A stretch of DNA of 64,000 nucleotides from Methylobacterium sp. WL1 (GTDB lineage: Bacteria; Pseudomonadota; Alphaproteobacteria; Rhizobiales; Beijerinckiaceae). Made by a program: the position numbers and the translations under genes. The stretch is taken from the NCBI RefSeq assembly GCF_008000895.1, contig NZ_CP042823.1:4009001-4073000 (forward strand), given 5' to 3'. Of this stretch, positions 53,949 to 64,000 are shown piece after piece. The notes beneath the pieces were generated by a model. That model saw only the letters and a list, made by a program, of their open reading frames with translations, was not told the origin of the DNA and ran no database searches. The stretch's first letter is position 1, and each line of letters opens with the position of its first letter.

Positions 53949-56084
53949 ATGACGGATATCGGGCGCGGCCTTCTTGCTCACCGGACCGGGGCGCCGGTCG
54001 CCGAGATCCGGCCGCGGCGCTTCAGCGTCCACGGCCGGGAGATCGTCGACGACTACGCGTGGTTGAAAGCGGAGAACTGGCAGGCGGTCCTCAAGGACCC
54101 CGCCGCCCTGCCCGACGACATCGCCGCCTATCTCAAGGCCGAGAACGCCTTCGCGGAGGCCGCGCTCGCCGGCGCCGCCGACCTGCGCAAGAATCTGGTC
54201 TCCGAGATGCGCGGCCGCATCCAGGAGGACGAGAGCGGCGTGCCCGATCCCGACGGGCCCTACGCCTATTACACCCGCCACCGGGAGGGCGGGCAGCACC
54301 CGCTGGTCTGCCGCCGGCCCTCGACCGCGCCGAACGTGCCGGAGTCGGGCCCCGACCCGGACGAGACGATCCTGATCGACGGCGACCGCGAGGGCGAGGG
54401 GCTGCCGTTCTTCGAGATCGCCGCCGCGGTCCATTCCGACGACCACGGCCGGCTCGCCTGGAGCGCCGACACCAAGGGCTCGGAACTCTACACGATCCGG
54501 GTGCGCGACCTCGCCACCGGGCTCGACCTCGACGACCGGGTCGAGGCCACCTCCGGCGAGGCGGTCTGGGCCGCGGACGGACACAGCTTCTGGTACGTGG
54601 CCCTCGACGCCAACCACCGCCCCGCCAAGGTCATGCGCCACCGGATCGGCACCGGGCAGGCGGACGACGAGACGCTCTACACCGAGGCGGATGCCGGCTA
54701 CTTCGTCCATATCGGGCGCACCCAATCGGGGGCGTTCCTCGACGTGACCGCGAGCGACCACGAGACGTCGGAGGTCCGGCTGCTCGACCGGCACGCGCCG
54801 TCGGCCGCCCTGCGCCTGGTGCAGGCGCGCGAGCCGCTGCTGATCTACGACGTCGAGCACCGGGGCGACCGGCTCTACATCCGCACCAACGCGGACGGCG
54901 CCGAGGACTTCAAGATCGTCACCGCGCCGCTCGACGACCCGGGCCGGGCCAACTGGACCGACCTCGTGCCCCACCGGCCCGGGGTGATGATCCGCCACCT
55001 GCACCTGCTGGCCGGCCACCTGGTCCGCCTCGAGATCGAGAACGCACGGCCGCGGATCATCGTGCGCGACCTCGCCGATGACGGCGAGCACACGGTGGCG
55101 TTCGCCGAGGAGGCCTACGCGCTGGGCCTGCGGGGCGGCCACGCGTTCGACACGGCGACGATCCGCTTCGTCTACTCGTCCATGACGACGCCGTCCGAGA
55201 CCTGGGACTATGCCTGCGACAGCCGCGGCCGGACCCTGCGCAAGCGCCAGGCCGTGCCGTCCGGGCACGATCCGGCCGCCTACGTGACCCGCCGGCTGTT
55301 CGCCACCGCCCCGGACGGCGAGCAGGTGCCGATCTCGCTCCTGCACCGCCGGGACCTCCCGCTGGACGGCTCGGCGCCGCTCCTGCTCTACGGCTACGGC
55401 TCCTACGGGACGCTGATGCCGGCCGGGTTCCGCACGAACCTGCTCAGCCTGGTCGACCGCGGCTTCGTCTACGCGATCGCGCATATCCGCGGCGGCACCG
55501 AGAAGGGCTGGCGCTGGTACCTCGACGGCAAGCGCGAGAAGAAGCCCAACACCTTCATGGACTTCATCGCCTGCGGGCGGGCGCTGATCGCGGCCGGCTA
55601 CACGGCGGAGAAGCGCATCGTCGCCCATGGCGGCTCGGCCGGCGGCATGCTGATGGGCGCGGTCGCCAACCTCGCCCCGGAGCTGTTCGCCGGCATCGTC
55701 GCCGACGTGCCGTTCGTGGACGTGCTCAACACCATGCTGGACGCGGAATTGCCGCTCACCCCGCCGGAATGGCCCGAATGGGGCAACCCGGCCGAGAGCG
55801 TGGCGGCGTTCGAGACGATCCTGTCCTACTCGCCCTACGACAACGTCGCCGCCAAGGACTACCCGGCGATCCTGGCGCTCGGCGGCCTCACCGACCCGCG
55901 CGTGACCTACTGGGAGCCGGCCAAATGGGTCGCCCGCCTGCGCGCCACCCTGACCGGCGGCGGCCCGATCCTCCTGCGCATCAACATGGAAGCCGGCCAC
56001 GGCGGCGCGGCCGGCCGCTTCGACCGGCTGGAGGAGGTGGCGCTGATCTACGCCTTCGCGCTGATGGTGGTGGGGACGGTGTAG
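53949..56084 (+). CDS. ptrB: Oligopeptidase B (S9 family)
   Basis: 711 residues. An N-terminal beta-propeller (about 60-430) precedes the alpha/beta-hydrolase domain. The nucleophile Ser is in VAHGGSAGGMLMGAVANLAP, the Asp in LALGGLTDPRVTYWEPAKWV and the His in NMEAGHGGAAGRFDRLEEVA. It cleaves short peptides after basic residues in the cytoplasm. The length is normal and the frame clean. The ATG at 53949 follows GGGAGAGACG. Confidence 0.95.
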   Translation: MTDIGRGLLAHRTGAPVAEIRPRRFSVHGREIVDDYAWLKAENWQAVLKDPAALPDDIAAYLKAENAFAEAALAGAADLRKNLVSEMRGRIQEDESGVPDPDGPYAYYTRHREGGQHPLVCRRPSTAPNVPESGPDPDETILIDGDREGEGLPFFEIAAAVHSDDHGRLAWSADTKGSELYTIRVRDLATGLDLDDRVEATSGEAVWAADGHSFWYVALDANHRPAKVMRHRIGTGQADDETLYTEADAGYFVHIGRTQSGAFLDVTASDHETSEVRLLDRHAPSAALRLVQAREPLLIYDVEHRGDRLYIRTNADGAEDFKIVTAPLDDPGRANWTDLVPHRPGVMIRHLHLLAGHLVRLEIENARPRIIVRDLADDGEHTVAFAEEAYALGLRGGHAFDTATIRFVYSSMTTPSETWDYACDSRGRTLRKRQAVPSGHDPAAYVTRRLFATAPDGEQVPISLLHRRDLPLDGSAPLLLYGYGSYGTLMPAGFRTNLLSLVDRGFVYAIAHIRGGTEKGWRWYLDGKREKKPNTFMDFIACGRALIAAGYTAEKRIVAHGGSAGGMLMGAVANLAPELFAGIVADVPFVDVLNTMLDAELPLTPPEWPEWGNPAESVAAFETILSYSPYDNVAAKDYPAILALGGLTDPRVTYWEPAKWVARLRATLTGGGPILLRINMEAGHGGAAGRFDRLEEVALIYAFALMVVGTV

Positions 56085-56238
56085 GAGATCCGGAACGTGG
56101 GTCGGATCGGCAGCCCGTGCGCGGCCCTCTTTGCCCTGGGTCTAGACCTGAAGGGCCGCGGACCGCTCGGCGATCTCCGAGCACGCGGCCGGGCTCACCC
56201 CGAGGAGCAAATCCCAAGGTCGGCGAACGGAGGGGCGT

Positions 56239-57174
56239 TCAAGCGTGATGCCGGGCGGCGATCCGATCAAGGAGCACGTGCGGCACCGTCAGGGCGGAGA
56301 GCATGCGAAGCGTGAGGGTCAGGAGGGTGACGGCCTCGTTGTCCGAGCCCGCAGCGTAGAGCGGCCACAGGGCCGCGCCGAGCAGGAGCGTGAGGCCGAA
56401 CACCGGTAGCGAGCCGAGGACGGCCTTGCCCATCGTGTCCACGCCCGGCGCCCGGATCGGATCGCACACCAGCGCGCGCATGTGCCGGGGGGCGTGGAGG
56501 CCGACGAAGTACAGCGTGAAGGCCGTGAGCGGCGGCAGAAGCCAGAAGGCGGCTGCCAGCACGGCGATCTCCAGCTGCACGGCCCGTCGGCGCCGATGCG
56601 CAAGCACCCAGGCTGCGGCCAGGGCGAGCCAGAGCCAGGATGCGGCCGCCCACCAATCGGGAAGCTGGGGCATCGGGACTCGCGCCACGGCCGCGAACAT
56701 TGCGGCCGTCTCGTCGGGCCGCAGCAGCGCCGGCAGGGCGATCGGCAGGCCGCCGCGCACGAGGGCCTCGAACGGCCGCCCAGGACCGGAATCCTCCTCG
56801 CCGAAATGCAGGACCGACAACGCGAGGAAACCCGCCAGGGTCGCCATCGGTGCGATCTCCCAGGACAGTAGCACCAGGGCGGCAAGGCCGAGATACGGAA
56901 CCGCGAAGATCCCGAACCAGAGCCGGCCGTAACGCGGACGCAGCAGGGGCGCCGCGATGGCCCCATCCAGGGCGCCGTGCGGCACGCCGAGAACGATCAC
57001 CACGGCAAGGGCCACGAGCCAGGAGTCGTCGCGTGGCAGGGCCGCCGTGGCGATCAGGGCGAGCGCCGCGAGGGCGCCCGCCAGGGGCGGGAGCTTCGCT
57101 TCCACCGAACCGATCCGGCGGCGGCTCGCCCGATCACGGACCCCGAGGACGGGACTGGATGTGCGAGCCGCCAT
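56239..57174 (-). CDS. blh: Brp/Blh-family beta-carotene 15,15'-dioxygenase
   Basis: 311 residues. HGALDGAIAAPLLRPRYGRL and LSVLHFGEEDSGPGRPFEAL contain conserved His/Asp positions of Brp/Blh enzymes, and LYFVGLHAPRHMRALVCDPI has further His residues. Several hydrophobic helices indicate a membrane protein. It cuts beta-carotene into two molecules of retinal. The gene starts 5 nt after the rhodopsin stop, so the two are an operon that supplies chromophore and opsin together. Confidence 0.9.
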   Translation of the reverse strand: MAARTSSPVLGVRDRASRRRIGSVEAKLPPLAGALAALALIATAALPRDDSWLVALAVVIVLGVPHGALDGAIAAPLLRPRYGRLWFGIFAVPYLGLAALVLLSWEIAPMATLAGFLALSVLHFGEEDSGPGRPFEALVRGGLPIALPALLRPDETAAMFAAVARVPMPQLPDWWAAASWLWLALAAAWVLAHRRRRAVQLEIAVLAAAFWLLPPLTAFTLYFVGLHAPRHMRALVCDPIRAPGVDTMGKAVLGSLPVFGLTLLLGAALWPLYAAGSDNEAVTLLTLTLRMLSALTVPHVLLDRIAARHHA

Positions 57175-57179
57175 CCCGA

Positions 57180-57932
57180 TCAGGCCGCCCGGCGAAGCGG
57201 TGTCGCGGTGGTCCGGCCGTCGGCCAGATCGCGATCGACGGCGCGGGTAGTCTCCATCGTCGCCATGATGCCGTAGACGACCTTCGCGGTCAGGTCCGAG
57301 ACGGCGATCAGGGCGAGGGCCAAGGTGGGCGACAGGATGCCGAGGCCGTCCTGGCCGATGAGGAGCACGACGGGATAGACGCACCAGACGACGGTCAGGA
57401 ACACCGCGTTGCGAAGGAAGGCGGTGCGCACGTCGGCCCGCTCAGCGGCGTTCTCCGCGCGCAACTGCACGAAGATCCCGTAGAATACGGCTACGAACGC
57501 ACCACACGAGATGGCGAACCACGTCCACTTGATCCAGGCGACCGTCGATAGGCCGAAGGCCAGGGCCGTGACGATCATGATCAGGTCGGAGCCGATCAGT
57601 CCCCAGACGACGGCCGGCCGGCGCATCCCAGAATGCATCGCCGTGCGCGCGAGCCCGAGAAGCAGGAGTGGTGTTGTGAAGGTCCAATCGATGTAGCGGG
57701 CGAAGTAGAACTGGCGCGCAACCTCCCCCGCATCGGGGCCGGCCGGAAGGGTGATGCTTCCCTGTCCCGTCGCCATGGCGAAGTAGGAGCAAGCCGCGAT
57801 GATCGGCACGATGCCATGGATGATGCCATCGGCCTCCTCGGCATGCGTCCGTCGCTTCGCCATGAACAGGATCGCGGCGGCTCCGGCTGCCATTCCGGCA
57901 AAGCCCAGCCACAGCCAGAATTGAGGCGTCAT
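57180..57932 (-). CDS. Microbial rhodopsin, DTG-type light-driven proton pump
   Basis: 250 residues, seven helices. Helix C reads ARYIDWTFTTPLLLLGLA, with the proton acceptor Asp82, Thr86, and Gly93 at the donor position (the 'DTG' motif). Leu90 at the tuning site suggests green absorption. Helix G carries VSDLTAKVVYG with Asp213 and the retinal-binding Lys217. The start is ATG 57932 with GAGAG upstream. It probably pumps protons outward when illuminated. Operon with blh. Confidence 0.93.
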   Translation of the reverse strand: MTPQFWLWLGFAGMAAGAAAILFMAKRRTHAEEADGIIHGIVPIIAACSYFAMATGQGSITLPAGPDAGEVARQFYFARYIDWTFTTPLLLLGLARTAMHSGMRRPAVVWGLIGSDLIMIVTALAFGLSTVAWIKWTWFAISCGAFVAVFYGIFVQLRAENAAERADVRTAFLRNAVFLTVVWCVYPVVLLIGQDGLGILSPTLALALIAVSDLTAKVVYGIMATMETTRAVDRDLADGRTTATPLRRAA

Positions 57933-58340
57933 AAATCTCTCGTTCGTACGGGGATGAAAGGTGCGCCCGGAAACGTAGCTGCGCGACCCTGCCAATCGCG
58001 CGGCTCCCCGATCGTTGCGAGGGCAAACGGTCACAGTCGAGTCAGGTAACCGCGCCTCGCCTCAGGCTACGGGAGCAGGCTCGTCCGTTCGCTCGAGCGT
58101 GCCGGAGCCGGGGCTCGGTCCGAATACGTCTGCCTCAGGTCGTGAGCGAGGCAACACACGACGTCCGCTTCCATGCAGCGCCATCCCGAAGCGCACCGTC
58201 GCGTAGCCATCCGTTGCGGAGATCGCGATGGGCCCCGAGCGTCGGTTGTCGACCCTTCGCATTGCGCGGTCCCCATCACCCCGGCGAAGGCCGAACAGGC
58301 GATCTGAGCCGACGCCGCGATCAAGGGGTCGAGCCTGGCC
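57933..58340. other. Rhodopsin promoter region
   Basis: 408 bp between the rhodopsin start and the end of the AsmA-like gene. No gene or clear motif is supported. It presumably holds the rhodopsin-blh promoter. Confidence 0.45.
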
Positions 58341-61300
58341 TCACGGCCGGCCGGGCGGCTGCGTCCCCTCCGTCCCGCCTGGGGTCGCCTCGCCCTCGCT
58401 CTGCACCCGCGCGCGCCGGGCGGCGTCCTCCGCTGCCGCCTTGTCGGCGGCGGCCTTGAGGGCGGCGGCGCGGGCGCGGTCCATCTCGATCCGGGCCCGG
58501 CGGCGCTGGCGCTCGACCTGGTCGGCCTCGGTCAGCTCGATCGTGTCCAGCTCGCGCTGGAGCACGAAGGCCGCCAACCCGTTCGACAGGGCGCCGACGT
58601 CGAGCACGCGCTCGGGGGCCGCGAGGGACCCGGTGAAGCCGAGCTGGACGGCCGGGGGCCGGCGCTCCAGCCGCGGGGGACCGGGCCGCCGGACAGGAGC
58701 CCGCGGGCATCGAGCCGGCCGCCGCGCAGGTCGTAGCCGAGCGTGCCGGACCAGCGGGCGGCCCCGAAATCGGGTCGAGGGGCCCGGCCCGCAGGACCCG
58801 CCCACGAGGGTGGCCGGACTGCTCGCGGGCGCCTTCGCCTGGGCGCCGGCCTTCGCGAGTTCCTCGGCCACCAGGGCCTGGAGCCGGCCTTCGCGCAGGG
58901 GATCGTCGATCTCCACCGCCCGGGCGAGTGCGCGGCCGAGCGACGCCGGGTCGGCCCCGGAACGCTCAGGTCCTTGAGGGTGAGGCTGCCGCTGCCGGAC
59001 AGGTTGTCGGCGAGGCCAGGGCGGTCTCGGCCGTGGTGACGAAGCGCGCGGACGCGGTCAGGCGTCCGCCGATCGGACCGCCGGCCAGGGCGGAGAGGGC
59101 CACGTCGTCGAGGGCGCCCTCGCCGGTGACCGACGCCTCCGCGCCCGACGGGTGAGCGTGGCCGAGCCCGCGATCCGCCCGCCGGCGAGCTTGCCCGTCA
59201 GGTTGCGCAGGGTCAGGACGCCGTCCGCAAGGCCGAGGGCCAGGCCGGCCTCCGTGGCGGCGAGGCCGCGGCCGAGGTCGAGGGTCGCGACACGGGCCTC
59301 GAGCGCGAGGGGCGAGCGCCTGCGGGACCGGGCCGAAGCGGTCGGCCTTGGCCGGATCCGGTGGCAGCAACAGCGCCGTCGCCAGCTGCGGCACCGACAG
59401 GCGGTCGAAGCTGAGCCGGCCGCGCAGCGCCCGCCAGGGCCCGCTGCAGCCGGCCGCCCAGGGCCGCGCCCGCGACCGTCCCGGTGGTGTCGGCGGCGAT
59501 GTCGCTGCCGTCCTTGGCGAGGACGAACGTCAGGTCGGCCGGCCACACGCCCGGCGCCAGGCGCGCGGCCCCGGCCAGGGTCAGGAACGGGGCGAGGTCG
59601 GCGGTGGCGGCCCGGATCTCGCCGGCCCCGGCGAGCGCGTCGGACCCCACCAGGATCGGCCGGGAGGTGGCGAGCTTCAGGCCGGCGAGCGTGCCGTCGA
59701 CGGTCAGCGCGAGGGTGTCGGCGTCCGGCCGCTCGGCGCTGAGGCGCAGCTCGGCCGGCTGCTGCAATCCGGGGATGTCGGTGCGCCCGAACCAGAGACC
59801 CGCCCGGGGGGCCGCGAGGGTCGCGGTTCCGCCCTCGATCCGCGTGCCGCGGCTCGCCAGCGTCAGGTCGAGGGTGCCGCCGCCGGCGCTGCCCTTGATC
59901 TGGCTGCGCAGGGCGTCGGACGCGCCGCCCTCCCGATCGAGGGTCACGGCGAGGTCGAGGGGTGCCTCGCGCAGGAACGCGGGCAGCAGGCGGATCTCGC
60001 CGACCCAGACCCGTTCGAGCAGGCCGAGCAGCGGGGCCGCCACGGGGGCCTTCAGGCGGCCGGAGACGCGGCCGGTCCCGTCCGCGCCGATCCGGCCGGA
60101 CAGCTTGGCGCTGGCGCCCGCGAGGTCCGTCACGTCGAGACTGTCGACCACCAGGCTCGACCCGTCCGACTGGATGCTGGCCGCGATCGTGCCGTTGCCG
60201 GAGCCGGCCGGCCCGTAGCGCACGTCCTTGGCCTCCAGCGTCAGGGCGAGGTCGTGGTCGCGCAGGCTGCCGAGCGTCGTCCCGAGCGGCGGCAGGGCGG
60301 CGATGTCGATGCCGCTGGCGCGGATCTGGGCGTCGAACCGCCCGCGCGCGCCGGCTTCCGCGGCGGTGTAGCGGGCGTTGCCGGTGACGCGGGCCGCCCC
60401 AGCGCGAGGCGCAGGTTGCGCACGGACAGGCTGGAGGCGGCCGCCGCGAGGTCCGCCGCGGCCTCGACCCTGCGCCCGTCGAGGAGCGCGGTCGGGGGCC
60501 CTCGACGCCGAGCCGGCGCAGGTAGCGCCCGAGCGGGTCGGAATCGGCCGCGACCAGCGCCACGGGACCGGTGAGGCGCAGCGGCGCCGCCTCGACCTGG
60601 CCGCTGACGGTCAGGGTCGCGTCGCCGGGTCCGGTCGCGGTCAGGCGGCGCAGCAGCAGGCCTCCCGCGCGCTCGACGGTGCCGGCGAGCGCAAGGTTCG
60701 ACCATTCCTCGCCGCCCAGCACCGCGCTGCCCACCGACAGGTCGAGGTCGAACATGGCCGGCAACCCGGCCCCGGCGCCCGGCAGCCCGCGGCCGATCAG
60801 GTTCTGGCCCTCCGGGGAGGTCAGGAAGGCGTCGAGGTCGAGCCGGCGGGCCTCCAGGGTCAGGCCGGCGCGCCATTGGCGCAGGTCGAGCCGTCCGGTG
60901 CCGCCCAGGCGCAGCGCCCGGCCGCCCGGATCGATCGCCAGCTCGACGCCCTCGAACCGGACCTGGGTGCCCCGGGCCTTGAAGCTGCCCCCGAGCGAGA
61001 ACGGCAGGTAGGGGCCGGCCGCCTGGGTCGGCGGGCCGACCACCAGGCGGGCCGAGCCTTCGGACTCGATGACCGCCCCGTCGGACTCGGTGGGGACGAG
61101 GCCCAGCCGGGCGTCGGCCTCGAAGCGGGGATGCGCGTCGCCGCCGCCGGCGATCTTCACGGCGAGCCGCCCGTCCGCCCCGGGCGTCCCGCTCACCGCC
61201 CGGAACGGGACGCCGCCGCTCGTGCCCTCGACCCGCCACGGCCCGATCAGCGCGGGGGTCTGCAGGCGCAGGTCCTGGACGTAGAGCTGGTCGGTCCGGC

Positions 61301-61763
61301 CGGTGGCCGGCACCTGGGTGGTCACCAGGAATTGCTGGACGTGCAGGTCCTCGATGGCGAAGTCGCGGGCGCGCAGGGCCTCGCCGAGATCGGGCGGGAT
61401 CCGCAGGGCCTCGCTGGCCACCACCGGGAGCTTGATCTCGGCCCGTCCGATTCGCGTCTCGGTGAAGCGGAACTCGCCCTTCAGCAGTGGCGTCAGGGCG
61501 ATCTCGGCCTTGACGAAGCGGGCGTCGAGGGTCGGGCGGGCCGGATCGGCCCCGAGATGCAGGCGGTCGATCCGCAGCCGCGGCGAGGGCAGGAGCCGGA
61601 CCTCGATCCGGCCGTCGGTCCGGGCCGGCACCCCGAGGGACCGGGTCAGGCCCCGGTCGACGAGCGCGCGCTGGGCCTGCCAATCGATGACGGGCGGAAC
61701 GGCCAGAGCCGCGACGAGAACCAGGATGACGGCGCCCGCCAGCGCGGTCAGAAGATCACGCAC
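58341..61763 (-). pseudogene. AsmA-family large envelope protein, many frameshifts
   Basis: About 1,140 codons from a GTG at 61763. The N-terminus has one membrane helix (LAGAVILVLVAALAVPPVID) followed by AsmA motifs (TLDARFVKAEIALTPLLKGE, GRAEIKLPVVASEALRIPPD). Conserved repeats and the domain LTVDGTLAGLKLATSRPILV, RGLAATEAGLALGLADGVLT follow, ending in a coiled coil (RARAAALKAAADKAAAEDAA). The frame changes at least seven times (for example near 60500, 60400, 59430, 59300, 59150, 59020 and 58700). It probably helps outer-membrane lipid transport and may be intact in the organism. Confidence 0.8.
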
Positions 61764-61986
61764 GCTACCCGTTCCGCACTCTTTTCCGCGCGGGCCGGCA
61801 CCATCGCGATGCCCCGCCGTCGCGTGCCCCCCTGGGCAACCTGTCACCGGCCATAGCACGATAAGTCCCGGACGGCGCCAGAGGCGCTGCCGGCCGCGCC
61901 CCGCACGGGCGATCCCCCCTCTGAGCCGCAGCGGCTCCGGACTGAATGGCCTCGACGCCGTTCGCGATTTGGTCCAGGGAAGCGGA

Positions 61987-64000
61987 ATGCAGAATGGCCC
62001 GCACGCGCAGCCCGCCGGGGACGGCGCTCCGACCTCCATCGCCGCCCGCGCCATGGGCGCCCTCCGGCGGGACGCCGCCGCCTATCTCGAAGGGCTCAAC
62101 CCCGAGCAGCGCCGCGCCGTCGAGGCGACGGAAGGCCCGGTGCTGGTGCTGGCCGGGGCCGGCACCGGCAAGACCCGGGTGCTGACCACCCGGATCGCCC
62201 ACCTGATCGCCACCGGCCGCGCCCGCCCGTTCGACATCCTGTCGGTGACCTTCACCAACAAGGCCGCCCGGGAGATGAAGCTCCGGATCGGCGCGCTGAT
62301 CGGCCCCGCCGGCGAGGGCATGCCCTGGCTCGGCACCTTCCACGCCATCGGCACCAAGATCCTGCGCCGGCATGCCGAGCTGGTCGGGCTGAAGTCGGAC
62401 TTCACGATCCTGGGCACCGACGACCAGCTGCGCCTGATGAAGCAGGTGATCGCCGACCAGAACATCGACGAGAAGCGCTGGCCGGCACGCGCCCTGGCCC
62501 ACACCATCGACGGCTGGAAGAACCGCGGGCTCTCGCCCGATCAGGTGCCGCCGGGCGAGGCCGCGTCCTTCGCGTTCGGCAAGGGCGGCACGCTCTACAC
62601 CGCCTACCAGGCCCGACTCGCCACGCTGAACGCCGTCGATTTCGGCGATCTTCTGCTCCTGTGCCTCAAGCTCTGGCGCGAGAACCCGGACGTCCTGGCG
62701 ACCTACCAGGACCGCTTCCGCTACATCCTGGTCGACGAGTATCAGGATACGAACGTCGCCCAGTACCTGTGGCTCAGGCTGCTCGCGCAGACCCGCAAGA
62801 ACATCGCCTGCGTGGGCGACGACGACCAGTCGATCTATGGCTGGCGCGGCGCCGAGGTCGACAACATCCTGCGGTTCGAGCACGATTTCCCGGGCGCCGT
62901 GGTGGTGCGGCTGGAGCGCAACTACCGCTCCACCGGGCACATCCTGGCCGCCGCCTCGGGCCTGATCGCCAAGAACGAGAGCCGGCTGGGCAAGACGCTG
63001 CGCACCGAGGACGAGCCGGGCGAGCGCGTCACCGTGACCGGCGCCTGGGATTCCGAGGAGGAGGCCCGCCAGCTCGCCGAAGCGATCGAATCCCTGCAAT
63101 CCAAGCAGCACCCCCTGTCGGAGATCGCCGTGCTGGTGCGGATCTCGGCGCAGATGCGCGAGATCGAGGACCGGTTCGTCCAGCTCGGGCTGCCCTACCG
63201 GGTGATCGGCGGCCCGCGCTTCTACGAGCGGGCCGAGATCCGCGACGCGCTGGCCTACCTGCGCGTCACCATGAACGTCAGCGACGACCTCGCCTTCGAG
63301 CGGATCGTGAACACGCCCAAGCGCGGCCTGGGCGACGCCACCCTGCAGCAGCTCCACACCTTCGGCCGGGCCAACCGCCTGCCGCTGCTGATCGCCGCCC
63401 AGCGCCTGTGCGAGACCGACGAGCTGAAGCCCCGGGTCCGCGCCACCCTGCGGGCGCTCACCGAGAGTTTCTCGCGGTGGGCCCGGCTGGTCGAGACCCA
63501 GCCGCACAGCGAGGTCGCCCAGACCATCCTGGAGGAATCCGGCTACACCGAGATGTGGCAGAAGGACCGCTCCGCCGACGCCGCCGGCCGCCTGGAGAAC
63601 CTGAAGGAATTCGTCCGCTCGATGGAAGAGTTCCCCGACATGGCGGCCTTCCTGGAGCACGTCTCCCTGGTGATGGAGGCCTCCGAGGCCGAGGGCGCCG
63701 AGCGGGTCTCGCTGATGACGCTCCACGCCGCCAAGGGCCTGGAATTCGACACCGTGTTCCTGCCCGGCTGGGAGGACGGCCTGTTCCCCAACCAGCGGGC
63801 GCTCGACGAGAGCGGCCGGGCCGGCCTGGAGGAAGAGCGCCGCCTCGCCCATGTCGGTCTCACCCGGGCGCGCAAGCGGGCGAAGCTGTCGTTTGCGGTC
63901 AACCGGCGGATCCACGGCCTGTGGTCCTCGACCATCCCGTCCCGGTTCATCGACGAATTGCCGGAATCGGCCGTCGACGTGGTCGAGGCGCCCGCGCATT
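61987..64000 (+). CDS. uvrD: UvrD/PcrA-type SF1 DNA helicase, 3' end outside window
   Basis: 671 codons are present in one frame, and the gene runs off the end of the window. Walker A is LVLAGAGTGKTRVLTTRIAH. Further motifs are VDEYQDTNVAQYLWLRLLA (motif II), GDDDQSIYGWRGAEVDNILR, VRLERNYRSTGHILAAASG, LMTLHAAKGLEFDTVFLPGW and HVGLTRARKRAKLSFAVN (motif VI). It unwinds DNA in mismatch and excision repair. Start ATG 61987, preceded by GGAAGCGGA. A long minus-strand open frame opposite is a shadow. Confidence 0.95.
   Translation, partial: MQNGPHAQPAGDGAPTSIAARAMGALRRDAAAYLEGLNPEQRRAVEATEGPVLVLAGAGTGKTRVLTTRIAHLIATGRARPFDILSVTFTNKAAREMKLRIGALIGPAGEGMPWLGTFHAIGTKILRRHAELVGLKSDFTILGTDDQLRLMKQVIADQNIDEKRWPARALAHTIDGWKNRGLSPDQVPPGEAASFAFGKGGTLYTAYQARLATLNAVDFGDLLLLCLKLWRENPDVLATYQDRFRYILVDEYQDTNVAQYLWLRLLAQTRKNIACVGDDDQSIYGWRGAEVDNILRFEHDFPGAVVVRLERNYRSTGHILAAASGLIAKNESRLGKTLRTEDEPGERVTVTGAWDSEEEARQLAEAIESLQSKQHPLSEIAVLVRISAQMREIEDRFVQLGLPYRVIGGPRFYERAEIRDALAYLRVTMNVSDDLAFERIVNTPKRGLGDATLQQLHTFGRANRLPLLIAAQRLCETDELKPRVRATLRALTESFSRWARLVETQPHSEVAQTILEESGYTEMWQKDRSADAAGRLENLKEFVRSMEEFPDMAAFLEHVSLVMEASEAEGAERVSLMTLHAAKGLEFDTVFLPGWEDGLFPNQRALDESGRAGLEEERRLAHVGLTRARKRAKLSFAVNRRIHGLWSSTIPSRFIDELPESAVDVVEAPAH

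Noticed and set aside
53850..56000. Minus-strand open frame of 716 codons opposite oligopeptidase B
   Set aside because: The GC-rich antisense shadow of a gene with a clear Ser-Asp-His triad.
61765..63999. Very long minus-strand open frame opposite the helicase gene
   Set aside because: It is the shadow of the plus-strand UvrD gene, which has all SF1 helicase motifs. The antisense product is rich in Gly, Arg and Pro with no fold-like pattern.

Overview
The window is about 64 kb of very GC-rich (roughly 70%) alphaproteobacterial chromosome. The evidence is a full set of Rhodobacter-type gene transfer agent (GTA) genes, MucR, a chemotaxis locus, DUF6456, and a rhodopsin with a Brp/Blh carotenoid cleavage enzyme. 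The mixture fits a Methylobacterium-like member of the Hyphomicrobiales. This is an inference from gene content and protein style, not from a database search.

Layout. From 1 to 34.3 kb, a GTA cluster runs on the minus strand from g1 (34.3 kb) to g14 (0.4 kb). It is broken up by foreign blocks: a toxin-antitoxin pair beyond g14 where g15 would be expected; a TauD/TfdA-type dioxygenase between g11 and g12; two secreted trypsin-like proteases and a Dps protein between g6 and g5; and an 18.5-kb integrated element that splits the prohead protease gene g4. The element (about 11.44-29.96 kb) has a lower GC content. It carries a tyrosine integrase, an excisionase-like HTH protein, a RepA-like AAA ATPase, a DUF3102 protein, a Nu1-like HTH protein that may be a small terminase, and one long tape-measure protein with a tail-lysozyme domain. 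It has no capsid, portal or large-terminase gene, so it looks like a phage satellite or remnant rather than a full prophage. Its right half carries an IS5-family insertion in a small membrane-protein gene and an AT-rich gene for a large protein with a PD-(D/E)XK-type nuclease motif, a candidate defence gene.

From 34.4 to 37.5 kb there are small accessory genes (DUF3761, a membrane protein, DUF4260, a LysR regulator). From 37.5 to 49.6 kb there is a chemotaxis locus: cheB, cheR, cheW, two transmembrane receptors, a second cheW, cheA and a soluble receptor on the minus strand, then a STAS protein and cheY on the plus strand. From 50 to 53.6 kb lie a PAS/HisKA_2 histidine kinase with a degenerate ATPase, a SufE-like protein, DUF6456, a small protein and MucR. 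From 53.9 kb there are oligopeptidase B, the blh-rhodopsin operon (minus), a large AsmA-like protein (minus) and a UvrD/PcrA helicase cut by the window end.

Many genes have single-base frameshifts that are each repaired by adding one base, usually in a short G/C run. They cluster in the most GC-rich genes (g1, g2, g7, g10, g11, cheA, the AsmA-like gene, DUF6456). This points to base under-calling in the assembly rather than biological decay, so the pseudogene labels here describe the sequence as given.
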